Source: Mesorhizobium sp. ES1-4 (GTDB lineage Bacteria; Pseudomonadota; Alphaproteobacteria; Rhizobiales; Rhizobiaceae). From it: a DNA stretch of 64,000 nucleotides. Shown piece by piece: positions 11,224 to 21,403 of the stretch. The first letter of the stretch is position 1. Each line of letters opens with the position of its first letter. The stretch spans positions 124,001 to 188,000 of the forward strand of contig NZ_JAIUGV010000003.1 of the NCBI RefSeq assembly GCF_020164745.1, written 5' to 3'. The notes beneath the pieces were generated by a model, which saw nothing but the letters and a program-made list of their open reading frames with translations, did no database searches and had not been told where the DNA came from. Made by a program: the position numbers and the translations under genes.

Positions 11224-11320
11224 GCAGGCTGCGCTCGCTTCGCGGCCCGTCGTCCGCATGGCTCCCCATGGTTGTCACGGGCTCTCGCCGCAAACCGTGG
11301 GACACTTTTGCGGAACAGCT

Positions 11321-11360
11321 TGGATCACGATGACGTCAGGCCTGGACATCGTGCTCTAAA
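11321..11360. repeat. Short intergenic palindrome (rhizobial type)
   Basis: CACGATG (11326-11332) and CATCGTG (11347-11353) form a perfect 7-bp inverted repeat with flanking GATCACGATGACGTCAGG...GTGCTCTAAA, a pattern seen repeatedly in rhizobial intergenic regions. It lies between infC and the methyltransferase-like gene in a 244-base spacer. Confidence 0.55.
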
Positions 11361-11467
11361 TCCGCCTGAATTGTGCTACAGGGCGTCCCGGCGATCGGCG
11401 GGACGCCATATTTCTTGGCTCAAAGCTGCGATCGCCGGCAAAGCTCTTCGACGATCGGAATCCCCGC

Positions 11468-12115
11468 ATGGCCAACGAAAAGGTTTCAGACGTCAAGGAC
11501 GTCAAACACGGGCTGGGCAACTACCAGCAGGTGCGCCGGCTGGTGCTTGCCGTACTCGTGGTGGTGCTGTTTCTGGCGCTGCTGTTCGGCCAGTCGACCT
11601 TCCCGCCGGACACGCCGGTGCACGAAACGATCGAGATGTTCGGCGTGCTTTTGATTTTCCTCGGCATTGTCGGGCGCCTCTGGGCGACGCTCTATATAGG
11701 CGGGCGCAAATCCTCCGAGGTGGTGACCGGCGGGCCTTATTCGATCACCCGCAACCCGCTCTACGTGTTCTCGACCGTGGCCGCCGCCGGCGTTGGCGCG
11801 CAGATCGGCTCGTTCTCCGCCGTCATCCTGTTCGCGGTTCTGTGCGCCGGCGCCTTCCACATCGTCATCCTGCGCGAGGAGAAATTCCTCAAGGAAGCGC
11901 TCGGCGCCCCCTATGCGGACTATCTGCAGCGCGTGCCGCGCTTCTTCCCCAGGCTTTCGCTCTACCAGGAAGGCGACACCGGCAGCTTCAAGCCGCGCCT
12001 GCTTTTGACCACCCTGCTCGACGGCCTCGTGTTTCTCATCGCGCTGCCGGCCTTTGAACTGATCGACGGCGCCCAGTTGTCGGGCATGCTGCCGGTGTGG
12101 TTCACGCTGCCCTGA
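11468..12115 (+). CDS. Isoprenylcysteine/phospholipid methyltransferase-family membrane protein
   Basis: A 215-residue integral membrane protein with four or five predicted membrane segments. The core matches the ICMT/PEMT methyltransferase superfamily: GPYSITRNPLYVFSTVAAAG (the RNPxY SAM-site motif near residue 97), followed by a membrane segment and the LREEKFLKEALGAPYADYLQRVPRFFP C-terminal motif with conserved E-E and Y. Substrate unknown; such proteins methylate isoprenylcysteine, lipids or small molecules at the membrane. Its position between infC and rpmI separates genes that form one operon in many bacteria. Confidence 0.85.
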   Translation: MANEKVSDVKDVKHGLGNYQQVRRLVLAVLVVVLFLALLFGQSTFPPDTPVHETIEMFGVLLIFLGIVGRLWATLYIGGRKSSEVVTGGPYSITRNPLYVFSTVAAAGVGAQIGSFSAVILFAVLCAGAFHIVILREEKFLKEALGAPYADYLQRVPRFFPRLSLYQEGDTGSFKPRLLLTTLLDGLVFLIALPAFELIDGAQLSGMLPVWFTLP

Positions 12116-12146
12116 CCGGGGCAGAGCGTCGCACGTGCTTCAGGTG

Positions 12147-12175
12147 TTGCGCGTCGACCGTCTTTGATCTATAGC
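12147..12175 (+). promoter_or_regulatory. Candidate promoter for rpmI-rplT
   Basis: TTGCGC (12147-12152), a 17-base spacer and TATAGC (12170-12175, in context CTATAGC) fit a vegetative rhizobial promoter with a good -10 and a weaker -35. Transcription would begin near 12182 and give a leader of about 115 nt before rpmI. Confidence 0.45.
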
Positions 12176-12190
12176 ACCGCCGTTCCAAGA

Positions 12191-12232
12191 AAACCGCCCG
12201 GCAGGGCATGCCGTGGCGGTTTCATTTGCTTT
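12191..12232 (+). promoter_or_regulatory. Leader hairpin upstream of rpmI-rplT (possible attenuator)
   Basis: AAACCGCC (12191-12198) and GGCGGTTT (12215-12222) are perfect complements with a 16-base loop that itself contains GGCA/TGCC. They are followed by CATTTGCTTTT. Located in the predicted rpmI leader, this looks like a terminator-type or autoregulatory structure; ribosomal protein L20 binds its own leader in other bacteria, but no such site is established for this clade. Confidence 0.45.
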
Positions 12233-12298
12233 TCGGGCTTTGGTCGGCCCGGAGCGAACAAGAAGCGCGATCGTGCGCCAACAATACGGAGTAGCAAA

Positions 12299-12502
12299 AT
12301 GCCCAAGATGAAGACCAAATCGGCCGCCAAGAAGCGGTTCAAGATCACAGGTACGGGTAAAGTCCTGTCGGCTGCGGCCGGCAAGCGTCACGGCATGATC
12401 AAGCGTTCCAACAAGTTCATTCGAAATGCCCGAGGCACGATGGTTCTGGCTGAACCGGATGGCAAGAAGGTCATCAAGAATTTTCTTCCGAACGGCCTTT
12501 AA
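12299..12502 (+). CDS. rpmI: 50S ribosomal protein L35
   Basis: A 67-residue, strongly basic protein with the canonical start [15 protein letters not shown] and the L35 core [19 protein letters not shown]. The ATG at 12299 is decided by family alignment; the open frame reaches further upstream but that part is the leader. A 19-base gap separates it from rplT, as expected for a two-gene ribosomal operon. Confidence 0.97.
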   Translation: MPKMKTKSAAKKRFKITGTGKVLSAAAGKRHGMIKRSNKFIRNARGTMVLAEPDGKKVIKNFLPNGL

Positions 12503-12521
12503 GTTTTAAGGAGATCATGAC

Positions 12522-12923
12522 ATGGCACGCGTAAAAAGAGGCGTCACCTCGCACGCCAAGCACAAGAAGGTCCTGAAAGCCGCGAAAGGCTTCTACGGCC
12601 GCCGCAAGAACACCATCCGCATCGCCAAGCAGGCGGTGGAGAAGTCGCTGCAGTACGCCTACCGCGACCGCAAGAACCGCAAGCGCTCGTTCCGTGCGCT
12701 GTGGATCCAGCGCATCAACGCCGCGACCCACGAGCATGGCCTGACCTATGGCCGCTTCATCGACGGTTTGAACAAGGCCGGCATCGAGATCGATCGCAAG
12801 ATCCTGTCCGACATGGCCATCCACGAGCCGCAGGCTTTCGCCGCCCTGGTCGCCAAGGCAAAGGTCGCGCTCGAATATCTGAAGAACACCACGCCGAACG
12901 CTTTTGAAAGCGCTGTCGCCTAA
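12522..12923 (+). CDS. rplT: 50S ribosomal protein L20
   Basis: A 133-residue protein with the standard L20 N-terminus [19 protein letters not shown] and the core [25 protein letters not shown]20 is an early assembly protein of the 50S subunit and a translational autoregulator in enterobacteria. It has a C-terminal extension of about 14 residues beyond the E. coli form, usual in alphaproteobacteria. AAGGAG lies upstream. A strong terminator follows. Confidence 0.97.
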   Translation: MARVKRGVTSHAKHKKVLKAAKGFYGRRKNTIRIAKQAVEKSLQYAYRDRKNRKRSFRALWIQRINAATHEHGLTYGRFIDGLNKAGIEIDRKILSDMAIHEPQAFAALVAKAKVALEYLKNTTPNAFESAVA

Positions 12924-12960
12924 GACCAGCGCTTCCCAAGCATTTTTAGTACTGATTTGG

Positions 12961-12998
12961 GGAACCCGCGCTGGCACGGCTGGCGCGGGTTCCTTTTT
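12961..12998 (+). terminator. Intrinsic terminator after rpmI-rplT
   Basis: An 11-bp perfect stem (GGAACCCGCGC / GCGCGGGTTCC) with an 11-base loop is followed by TTTTT. It lies 37 bases beyond the rplT stop and closes the ribosomal protein operon before pheS. Confidence 0.92.
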
Positions 12999-13082
12999 GG
13001 CCTGATGTAACCAAAATGGCACCCGCGTAACCAAAATTGTAACGCACGCTAACGCCTGCCACCGAATAGAAAGAATTTCGCC

Positions 13083-14180
13083 GTGAACGCCACCGCTGGA
13101 AATCTTGAAACCCTTGAAGCTTCCCTGATGGCTGACATCGCCTCGGCCACCGACGAGGCGTCGATCGAGGCCGTGCGCGTCTCGGCGCTCGGCAAGAAGG
13201 GCTCGGTCTCCGAAATGCTGAAGACGCTGGGCGCCATGAGCGCCGAAGAGCGTCAGGTCAACGGCCCGGCGATCAACGGCCTGAAGAACCGCGTGACCGA
13301 AGCGCTGAGCGTGCGCAAGGCGGAACTGAAAGACGTGGCGATAGCCGCACGGCTCGCCGCCGAGAAGGTCGACGTGACGCTGCCGGTGCGGCAGTCGCCT
13401 GCCGAGCGCGGCCGCATCCATCCGATCAGCCAAGTCATCGACGAGATCGCGGCGATCTTCGGCGATCTCGGCTTCGCCATCGCCGAAGGCCCGGATATCG
13501 AGACCGACTACTACAATTTCACCGCGCTGAATTTTCCAGACGGCCACCCGGCACGCGAGATGCACGACACCTTCTTCTTCCAGCCGGACGAGAAGGGCGA
13601 ACGCAAGCTGTTGCGCACGCACACCTCGCCGGTGCAGATCCGCACCATGGAGAAGCAGAAGCCACCGATCCGCATCGTCATTCCCGGCAAGACCTACCGG
13701 CAGGATTCCGACGCGACCCATTCGCCGATGTTCCATCAGGTCGAGGGGCTGGTTATCGACAAGACAGCCAACGTCGCCAACATGAATTGGGTGCTGGAAG
13801 AGTTCTGCAAGGCGTTCTTCGAAGTGCCGCAGGTCAAGATGCGCTTCCGGCCGTCCTTCTTCCCGTTCACCGAGCCCAGCCTCGAGGTCGACATCCAATG
13901 CGACCGCTCGCGGCCGGGCGAAGTGCGCTTCGGCGAAGGCTCCGACTGGATGGAGATCCTCGGCTGCGGCATGGTCCATCCCAACGTGCTCAGGGCCGGC
14001 GGGCTCGACCCCAACGAGTACCAGGGTTTTGCCTGGGGCATGGGCATCGATCGCATCGCCATGCTGAAATACGGCATGCCGGACCTGCGCGCCTTCTTCG
14101 ACGCGGATGTGCGCTGGTTGTCGCATTACGGCTTCCGGCCGCTCGACATGCCGACACTGTTCGGGGGATTGTCTACGTGA
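13083..14180 (+). CDS. pheS: Phenylalanyl-tRNA synthetase alpha subunit
   Basis: A 365-residue class II synthetase subunit with a GTG start. The N-terminal coiled coil is followed by the catalytic core: motif 1 region [19 protein letters not shown], motif 2 [10 protein letters not shown]...[19 protein letters not shown], and motif 3 [16 protein letters not shown] near the C-terminus. It pairs with PheT as alpha2beta2. Its stop codon TGA at 14178-14180 overlaps the GTG start of an inserted DUF4145 gene, so pheS and pheT are no longer adjacent here. Confidence 0.97.
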   Translation: MNATAGNLETLEASLMADIASATDEASIEAVRVSALGKKGSVSEMLKTLGAMSAEERQVNGPAINGLKNRVTEALSVRKAELKDVAIAARLAAEKVDVTLPVRQSPAERGRIHPISQVIDEIAAIFGDLGFAIAEGPDIETDYYNFTALNFPDGHPAREMHDTFFFQPDEKGERKLLRTHTSPVQIRTMEKQKPPIRIVIPGKTYRQDSDATHSPMFHQVEGLVIDKTANVANMNWVLEEFCKAFFEVPQVKMRFRPSFFPFTEPSLEVDIQCDRSRPGEVRFGEGSDWMEILGCGMVHPNVLRAGGLDPNEYQGFAWGMGIDRIAMLKYGMPDLRAFFDADVRWLSHYGFRPLDMPTLFGGLST

Positions 14181-14881
14181 CAGTGTCAGAAAAAATTAGG
14201 AGAACTACTTGCCCTCGTTGCGGAATAGCTACTGCCGCTACCATACTAGCCGCAGGCGAACGCCACGGAGACGTTCTAAGAGACCCCAGCTTGCAGACAT
14301 ATTTTTGTCAGTGCACTAGCTGCGGGCGCGAATTTCTGCTCGACAGCTACTTCTCTCTGTCGAGTCTTGGTGCGTTGAGCACCTCAGAAGCGCTCGCGGC
14401 CGGCCCAGAGTTGGGCAAAAAAATGATGTGGGATGTTTGCTTCCCGGCCGAATACGCTGACTGCCCCGAGGATGTGCCAGACCCAATAAAAGTGTTTTAC
14501 CTAGAAGCCGTACGGGCGCTTGGTAGCTCATTACCCAATGCAGCCGGTGCGATGTTCAGAAAAACTCTTGAGGCCGCGACTCTCGATCAGAACATCACGT
14601 CTCTGCTGAGTTCAATGGCTATCAACGGATACAGCAAGAAAAGCTTGTTCGGCAGGATCGAGGAGCTGAATAAATCGGGAGTTATCTCTCCTGTGATATT
14701 CAGATTGGCCGATGCCATTCGGCAAGAGGGGAATGCTGCAGTACATGACACGACGGCGTATTCATTAAGCGAAGCGAAAGCCCTGAAGGCTTTTACTGAA
14801 TCGGTTCTGATGCAACTTTTCACCATTCCCGCGAAACTGAGTTTAACTCGGGCAGTCGTCAATAAATCGGTGCATCCATGA
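14177..14881 (+). CDS. Zinc-ribbon DUF4145 protein inserted between pheS and pheT
   Basis: A 234-residue protein whose GTG start overlaps the pheS stop (GTGA) and whose stop overlaps the pheT start (ATGA), so it is tightly embedded in the operon. Residues 12-15 are CPRC and residues 46-49 are CTSC, a probable zinc ribbon. The C-terminal half has the DUF4145 pattern: [28 protein letters not shown], then [11 protein letters not shown] and the tail [16 protein letters not shown]4145 occurs alone and fused to restriction and other nucleic-acid enzymes; its activity is unknown. Codons are visibly richer in A and T than those of pheS and pheT, suggesting acquisition. Family call fairly secure, role unknown. 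Confidence 0.82.
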   Translation: MTVSEKIRRTTCPRCGIATAATILAAGERHGDVLRDPSLQTYFCQCTSCGREFLLDSYFSLSSLGALSTSEALAAGPELGKKMMWDVCFPAEYADCPEDVPDPIKVFYLEAVRALGSSLPNAAGAMFRKTLEAATLDQNITSLLSSMAINGYSKKSLFGRIEELNKSGVISPVIFRLADAIRQEGNAAVHDTTAYSLSEAKALKAFTESVLMQLFTIPAKLSLTRAVVNKSVHP

Positions 14882-17286
14882 AATTCACCCTCTCCTGGCT
14901 CAAGGATCATCTCGAGACCGATGCTTCGCTGACGGAAATCGTCGAGCGGCTGACCTCGATCGGCCTCGAGGTCGAGCATGTCGACGACAAGGCAGGCCTG
15001 AAGCCTTTCGTCATCGCCAAGGTGCTGACTGCGGTGCAGCATCCCGACGCCGACCGGCTGCGGGTGCTGACCGTCGATACCGGCGACGGCAAGCCGCCGG
15101 TGCAGGTCGTGTGCGGGGCGCCGAACGCCCGCGCGGGCCTGATCGGCGCCTTCGCCGCGCCCGGCACCTATGTGCCCGGCATCGACGTGACGCTGACAGT
15201 CGGCAAGATCAGGGGCGTCGAAAGCCACGGCATGATGTGTTCCGAGCGCGAGCTGGAACTGTCCGACGAGCACAACGGCATCATCGATTTGCCCGAGGAT
15301 GCGCCGGTCGGCACCAGCTTCGCCGCCTATGCGCATCTCGACGATCCGGTCATCGAGATCAATTTGACGCCGAACCGGCCGGACGCGACCAGCGTCTACG
15401 GCATCGCGCGCGACCTTGCCGCAAGCGGGCTCGGCCGGCTCGTGGGTGGCGCGATCATGCCGCATGTCGGCGAGGGGCTGTGCCCGGTGAAGGTTACGAT
15501 CGAAGCACCGGAACTATGCCCCGGCTTCGCGCTGACGATGGTGAGCGGCGTCAAGAACGGCCCGTCGCCAAAATGGCTGCAGCAGCGGCTGATCGCCATC
15601 GGCCTCAGGCCCATCAGCGCGCTGGTCGACATCACCAACTACGTCACTTTCGACCGTGGCCGGCCGCTGCATGTGTTCGATGCAGCGAAGGTATCTGGCA
15701 ATCTCGTCGTGCGCCGTGCCAGGGACGGCGAGAAGGTGCAGGCGCTCGACGGGCGCGAATACACGCTGACGCCGGAGATGTGCGTGATCGCGGACGACAA
15801 TGGCGTCGAATCGATCGCCGGCATCATGGGCGGCGAGCATTCCGGCTGCGACGAGAACACCACCGAGGTGCTCATCGAATCGGCGCTCTGGGACCCGATC
15901 ACCACGGCCCGCACCGGCCGTACGCTCGGCATCATCACCGACGCCCGCTACCGGTTCGAGCGCGGCGTCGATCCCGAATTCATGGTGCCGGGCGTCGAGC
16001 TGGCAACCAAGCTGGTGCTCGATTTCTGCGGCGGCACGCCGACGGAAATGGAAGTGGCGGGCTATGCCGGACACAAGCCGAAGGTCGTGTCCTTTCCACT
16101 GTCGGAAGTGAAGCGGCTGACCGGCATCGAGGTGCCGAAGGCGGAAAGCCTCGATATCCTGACCCGTCTCGGCTTCCAGCCGCAGGGCTCGGGCGACGTC
16201 GTCAAGGTCAAGGTGCCGTCCTGGCGGCCGGACATCGACGGCAAGGCCGACCTTGTCGAGGAGGTGATGCGTATCCACGGCGTCGACAACATCGCGCCGC
16301 AGCCGCTCGGGGCGCATGACGTGGTCAACGGCAAGATCCTGACGACGCTGCAGATCCGCACCCGTGCCGCCAAGCGTTCGCTTGCCGTGCGCGGCATGAT
16401 GGAGGCCGTTACCTGGTCGTTCATTCCGGCCAAACATGCCGAACTGTTCGGCGGCGGCCAGACGGCGCTGAAACTCGCCAACCCCATCGCCGCCGACATG
16501 TCCGACATGCGGCCGTCACTGTTGCCGGGGCTGATCACGGCCGCGCAACGCAATGCCGACAAGGGCATCGGCGACGTGGCGCTGTTCGAGGTATCGGGCA
16601 CCTATGAGGGCGACGGCGCCGACCAGCAGCGGCGCGTGGCCGCCGGCGTGCGGCGCGGCACCGCCAAGCTCGACGGCTCGGGCCGCAACTGGGCGGGCAA
16701 TTCCGGCCCGGTCGGCGTGTTCGACGCCAAGGCCGATGCGATCGCCGCGCTCGAGGCCTGCGGCGCGCCGGTAGACCGGCTGCAGATCGAGCCCGGCGGT
16801 CCGGCCTGGTATCATCCCGGCCGTTCCGGCACGATCAAGCTCGGCCCGAAGACCGTGCTCGGCACGTTCGGCGAATTCCATCCGAAGACGCTGGAAGGGC
16901 TCGATGTCTCCGGGCCGCTCTGCGGCTTCGAGGTGTTCGTCGATACCGTGCCCGAGCCGAAAGCCAAGCCGACGAAAACCAAGCCGAAGCTCGAACTCTC
17001 CGCCTTCCAGGCGGTGAAGCGCGACTTCGCCTTCGTCGTCGACAGAGCGGTCGAGGCCGGCACACTGGTGCGGGCAGCACTTGCCGCCGACAAGAAGCTG
17101 ATCACGGCCGTCTCGGTCTTCGACGTCTTCGAAGGGGCGTCGCTCGGCGAGGGCAAGAAGTCGATCGCCATCGAAGTCTCGATCCAGCCGGTCGAGAAGA
17201 CGCTGACCGATGAGGACTTCGAGGCGCTGGCCAAACGCATCGTCGACAATGTCGGCAAGCAGACAGGCGGCGTGCTGAGGACATAA
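14878..17286 (+). CDS. pheT: Phenylalanyl-tRNA synthetase beta subunit
   Basis: An 802-residue beta subunit, full length for the bacterial type. Domains in order: start [13 protein letters not shown], the EMAP/tRNA-binding OB domain (residues ~40-150, [12 protein letters not shown]), the B3/B4 editing domain ([25 protein letters not shown]), B5 ([26 protein letters not shown]), the inactive catalytic-like core, and the C-terminal ferredoxin-fold anticodon-binding domain ([13 protein letters not shown]). The ATG at 14878 overlaps the stop of the preceding DUF4145 gene by four bases, implying translational coupling through the inserted gene. Confidence 0.97.
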   Translation: MKFTLSWLKDHLETDASLTEIVERLTSIGLEVEHVDDKAGLKPFVIAKVLTAVQHPDADRLRVLTVDTGDGKPPVQVVCGAPNARAGLIGAFAAPGTYVPGIDVTLTVGKIRGVESHGMMCSERELELSDEHNGIIDLPEDAPVGTSFAAYAHLDDPVIEINLTPNRPDATSVYGIARDLAASGLGRLVGGAIMPHVGEGLCPVKVTIEAPELCPGFALTMVSGVKNGPSPKWLQQRLIAIGLRPISALVDITNYVTFDRGRPLHVFDAAKVSGNLVVRRARDGEKVQALDGREYTLTPEMCVIADDNGVESIAGIMGGEHSGCDENTTEVLIESALWDPITTARTGRTLGIITDARYRFERGVDPEFMVPGVELATKLVLDFCGGTPTEMEVAGYAGHKPKVVSFPLSEVKRLTGIEVPKAESLDILTRLGFQPQGSGDVVKVKVPSWRPDIDGKADLVEEVMRIHGVDNIAPQPLGAHDVVNGKILTTLQIRTRAAKRSLAVRGMMEAVTWSFIPAKHAELFGGGQTALKLANPIAADMSDMRPSLLPGLITAAQRNADKGIGDVALFEVSGTYEGDGADQQRRVAAGVRRGTAKLDGSGRNWAGNSGPVGVFDAKADAIAALEACGAPVDRLQIEPGGPAWYHPGRSGTIKLGPKTVLGTFGEFHPKTLEGLDVSGPLCGFEVFVDTVPEPKAKPTKTKPKLELSAFQAVKRDFAFVVDRAVEAGTLVRAALAADKKLITAVSVFDVFEGASLGEGKKSIAIEVSIQPVEKTLTDEDFEALAKRIVDNVGKQTGGVLRT

Positions 17287-17331
17287 GGATTTCGGATTGC
17301 GGGCGGGCGACGAATCGCTCTCCAAAGGGCG

Positions 17332-17934
17332 ATGGACCATCTCTCCTACTCCGGGCTTCCTTTCGAGACGCAACGCGCGGCGTTTCTCGACATCGTCGCG
17401 GCTGATCCGCTGCTGGGCGAAACGCTGGCTCGGGTGCGCGCGTTTGCCTTGCCGGATTGGCTGGTGGTGTCCGGCGCGCTTTACAACAGCGTCTGGAACC
17501 ATCTGACCGGCAAGCCGACGGGCTACGGCATCAGGGATGTCGACCTGTTCTATTTCGACGGCACAGACCTGTCCTATGAAGCCGAGGACGCTGTCATCCG
17601 CCGGGCGGAACGGCATTTCGAGGGGCTGCCGCTGCCGGTCGAAGTGCGCAACCAGGCCCGCGTGCATCTTTGGTACCCGCGGAAGTTCGGGCAGCCCTGC
17701 CCGCGCTACACGAGTGCCAGCGAGTCCGTCAGCTATTTCGCCTCGAAGACGCATGCGGTCGGCCTGCGCTACGACGCCGATGGGCAATTGGAACTCGTGG
17801 CGCCGTTCGGGCTCGACGATATCTTCTCCCTGCGCATCACCCCGAACCGGGCGATGGATAACCAGCGGACGCATGAAGCGAAGGGCAAGCGGGCGCAAGA
17901 GAATTGGCCGGAGATTACGGTTGTGCCGTGGTGA
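17332..17934 (+). CDS. Nucleotidyltransferase-family protein (NTP_transf_6 type)
   Basis: A 200-residue protein of the DUF925/NTP_transf_6 family. Visible family motifs: PDWLVVSGALYNSVWNHLTG, then GIRDVDLFYFD with the catalytic-type DxD, EVRNQARVHLWY and the tail APFGLDDIFSLRITPN. The DVD and later D residues fit the polymerase-beta nucleotidyltransferase active site. Substrate unknown; presumed to transfer a nucleotide to a protein or small molecule. It follows pheT by 45 bases in the same direction and might be co-transcribed. Confidence 0.85.
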   Translation: MDHLSYSGLPFETQRAAFLDIVAADPLLGETLARVRAFALPDWLVVSGALYNSVWNHLTGKPTGYGIRDVDLFYFDGTDLSYEAEDAVIRRAERHFEGLPLPVEVRNQARVHLWYPRKFGQPCPRYTSASESVSYFASKTHAVGLRYDADGQLELVAPFGLDDIFSLRITPNRAMDNQRTHEAKGKRAQENWPEITVVPW

Positions 17935-18003
17935 GAGCGCAAAACCGTGTGTCGCGCGACGGCGCCGGCGTCTCACAACGCCGGGTGCCGCCCGGCGCCC
18001 AAC

Positions 18004-18029
18004 AAAAAGGGACGCCGAAGCGCCCCTTT
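18004..18029 (-). terminator. Terminator after the aldo/keto reductase gene
   Basis: On the minus strand a GGGGCGC / GCGTCCC hairpin with a TTCG-type loop is followed by TTTTTG, 15 bases after the stop of the aldo/keto reductase. A second strong hairpin (GCCGGG/CCCGGC, 17980-17996) lies just beyond and could also serve the rightward nucleotidyltransferase transcript. Confidence 0.7.
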
Positions 18030-18043
18030 CGCCCATTGTGTAT

Positions 18044-19039
<996 letters not shown>

Positions 19040-19135
19040 CACGCATCTCCTTGTTGTGATGCGACGGATATAACGCCTTGCAGTCTGTTCAATAATCGGC
19101 TCTTCTTAGTACAGGTCGTTCTAGAAGATAGATCA

Positions 19136-20026
19136 ATGAACCGAGTACATCTCTCGCAGCTCGCGGTGCTGGCGACCGTTGCCCAATGCGGCAGTTTTCG
19201 CGGCGCGGCCAGGGAATTGGCGATCGCGCCTTCGGCGGTGAGCCACGCGGTCTCCAGCCTGGAAGCACGGCTTGGCGTGCGCCTGCTGGCCCGCAGCACG
19301 CGCAGCGTGGCGCCGACGGAAGAAGGTGCGCAATTGCTGGAGAGGCTGCGTCCGGCTCTGTCGGAAATCGACCTGGCGCTTAAGACCGCGGTCGAGTCGC
19401 GCGACCGGCCGGCCGGAAATCTCAGGCTCAGCGTGCCGCGCACGGCAGCGCATCTGGTGCTGACGCCACGGTTCGGCGCCTTTGCCGCGGCTTACCCAGA
19501 TATCGTGCTCGAGATCGTCATCGAGGACCGCTTCACCGATGTGGTGGAAGGTGGTTTCGATGCCGGCGTACGGCTTGGCGAGAGCCTGCAGCGCGACATG
19601 ATCGCGGTGCGCATCGGACCGGATATTCGCGGCGCGGTGGTCGGCGCACCATCCTATTTCGAGGCCATGCCAAGGCCGGGCCACCCGCGCGACCTGGCCG
19701 ACCATCGCTGCATTCGTTTCCGCTTCTCCAGCGGCATCCTCTACCGCTGGGAGTTCGCGAAGGACGGGGAGGAGATCGAGATCGCCGCGCAAGGGCCGCT
19801 GATCCTCGACGAAGACCATCTGATCGCGCAAGCAGCGGTCGACGGCGCCGGCCTTGCCTTCGTCTTCGAGGACTATGTCCGCGCGCCGCTTGCCGACGGC
19901 AGGCTGATCCGCGTGCTGGAGGACTGGTGCCCACCCTTCGACGGGTTCTTCGTTTATTATCCCAGCCGCCGCCAGATGCGCCCGGCGCTGAGGGCGTTTG
20001 TGGATTTCTTCAAGGTGAGCGGGTAG
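19136..20026 (+). CDS. LysR-family transcriptional regulator
   Basis: A 296-residue LysR-type regulator: N-terminal winged HTH (residues ~3-62, LAVLATVAQCGSFRGAARELAIAPSAVSHAVSSLEARLG) and a C-terminal periplasmic-binding-like effector domain (residues ~90-295) ending YYPSRRQMRPALRAFVDF. It belongs to the subgroup that frequently controls an adjacent aldo/keto reductase or quinone oxidoreductase. Divergent from the aldo/keto reductase at 18044-19039; the 96-base spacer should hold the operator, but I do not see a convincing T-N11-A site to mark. Confidence 0.93.
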   Translation: MNRVHLSQLAVLATVAQCGSFRGAARELAIAPSAVSHAVSSLEARLGVRLLARSTRSVAPTEEGAQLLERLRPALSEIDLALKTAVESRDRPAGNLRLSVPRTAAHLVLTPRFGAFAAAYPDIVLEIVIEDRFTDVVEGGFDAGVRLGESLQRDMIAVRIGPDIRGAVVGAPSYFEAMPRPGHPRDLADHRCIRFRFSSGILYRWEFAKDGEEIEIAAQGPLILDEDHLIAQAAVDGAGLAFVFEDYVRAPLADGRLIRVLEDWCPPFDGFFVYYPSRRQMRPALRAFVDFFKVSG

Positions 20027-20079
20027 GCCCCACAGGAGCGAAGGTGGAAGAAATCCACCCAGGCATTCGTTCGCTTTCC

Positions 20080-20649
20080 ATGCAGACGATCACCAACACC
20101 GCGACCCGCTATGGCTGGGCAACCATCGTCCTCCACTGGCTGGTGGGGCTCATCTTCATCGGCCAGTTCATGCTCGGCTTCGTCATGGTCAGGACCTCAA
20201 GCCAGCGCACCGCCTTCGAGCTGATCCAGCTGCACAAGTCGATTGGTTTCCTGCTGCTGGGGCTCATCATCCTGCGCATCGCCTGGCGGCTCGGCAATGT
20301 GGCCCCGCCCCTGCCGCCTTCGGTCGGCGCCCTGGAGCGGCGCACGGCACCGCTCGCCCATTTCGCGCTCTATGTCTTCCAGATCGCCCTGCCTTTGTCC
20401 GGCTGGGCGCTGGTGTCGGTTTCAACGCTGGAGATCCCCAGCATGCCGTTCAACCTGTTCGTGATGCCCAACCTGCCGCTCACCGAATCCGACGCCGCCG
20501 AAAGTTTTTGGGCGTCGGCACACTGGTATCTCGCCTATGCCGGCATGGGGCTTGTCGCGCTGCATGTCTGCGCGGCCCTGCGCCACCATCTCCTGCTGCG
20601 CGACAGCGTGCTCACGCGCATGATCACGCCTTCGTCAGCCGGGGAATAG
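20080..20649 (+). CDS. Cytochrome b561-family membrane protein
   Basis: A 189-residue four-helix membrane protein of the bacterial cytochrome b561 (YceJ/CybB) family. Heme-ligand histidines are in ATIVLHWLVGL (helix 1), LIQLHKSIGF (helix 2) and ALHVCAALRHH (helix 4), with LAHFALYVFQIALPLSGW as helix 3. Such proteins move electrons across the membrane, probably between quinone and a periplasmic partner. An alternative GTG start at 20044 has AGGAG five bases upstream and would add 12 residues. The gene is followed by a YceI-type protein; the YceJ-YceI pairing is recurrent. Confidence 0.9.
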   Translation: MQTITNTATRYGWATIVLHWLVGLIFIGQFMLGFVMVRTSSQRTAFELIQLHKSIGFLLLGLIILRIAWRLGNVAPPLPPSVGALERRTAPLAHFALYVFQIALPLSGWALVSVSTLEIPSMPFNLFVMPNLPLTESDAAESFWASAHWYLAYAGMGLVALHVCAALRHHLLLRDSVLTRMITPSSAGE

Positions 20650-20717
20650 AAAGGGGCTTGATCTCGTTTGTGAGGTGAGAACGCGAGAGAGCGTTGCTCA
20701 AAACAAGGGGTAATCCA

Positions 20718-21293
20718 ATGCATGCGCGAATCCTCGGATTGGCGGCTGTTGCCTGCTGCCTTGCCATGCCTGTCCATGCGGCAGTTGTCCTCGGCGATGC
20801 CGCCGGCAGCTACACGATCAGCCAGGCCGGCTCCGCGATCCGCTTCACCATCGGCAAGGCCGGCGGCGGCGGGTTCGACGGCGCCTTCGCCCGTTTCAAG
20901 GGCACGATCCGCATCGACAACAATGACGTCGGCCGCTCGAAGGTCGATCTCACCATCTATCCGGAGAGCGTCGGTACCGGCCAAGGCCGCATCGATGCCT
21001 TCCTGCGCTCCGACGCGGTGTTCGACGCGGCCAACAGCCCCGAAATCGAGTTCCGTTCGACCAGCGTGACCCGCACCGGCGACGCGACGGCGCTGGTCAC
21101 CGGCCGGCTGACGGCGCGCGGCAAGACGTTTCCGGAAAAGTTCACCGCCGAGCTCGACGGGTTGAAGGCCGGCACGATCAAATTCCATGTCATCGGCAAG
21201 GTGCTGAGGTCCCGCTACGGCATGGATGTCGGCACGCCGCTTTATTCCAACGTCGTCGATTTCGACATGACGCTGACCGGGCGAAGGAGCTAG
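20718..21293 (+). CDS. YceI-family periplasmic lipid-binding protein
   Basis: A 191-residue protein with a cleavable signal peptide (residues 1-21, LGLAAVACCLAMPVHA) and a YceI lipocalin-like beta barrel: SYTISQAGSAIRFTIGKAGGGGFDG, then DAFLRSDAVFDAANSPEIEFRST and LTARGKTFPEKFTAEL. YceI proteins bind isoprenoids such as long-chain quinones in the periplasm, which fits the neighbouring cytochrome b561. The ATG at 20718 is chosen to place the hydrophobic signal at the N-terminus. Confidence 0.93.
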   Translation: MHARILGLAAVACCLAMPVHAAVVLGDAAGSYTISQAGSAIRFTIGKAGGGGFDGAFARFKGTIRIDNNDVGRSKVDLTIYPESVGTGQGRIDAFLRSDAVFDAANSPEIEFRSTSVTRTGDATALVTGRLTARGKTFPEKFTAELDGLKAGTIKFHVIGKVLRSRYGMDVGTPLYSNVVDFDMTLTGRRS

Positions 21294-21403
21294 CGCGGCC
21301 TGGTTCCTCGCCCGCCTTCACGGAGGCGAGGAACCGAGCACCCGCATTGGCTTTTCCGTCGATTTCAGGCAAACCTCCTTGCCTGTAACCGACATGGAGA
21401 AGC

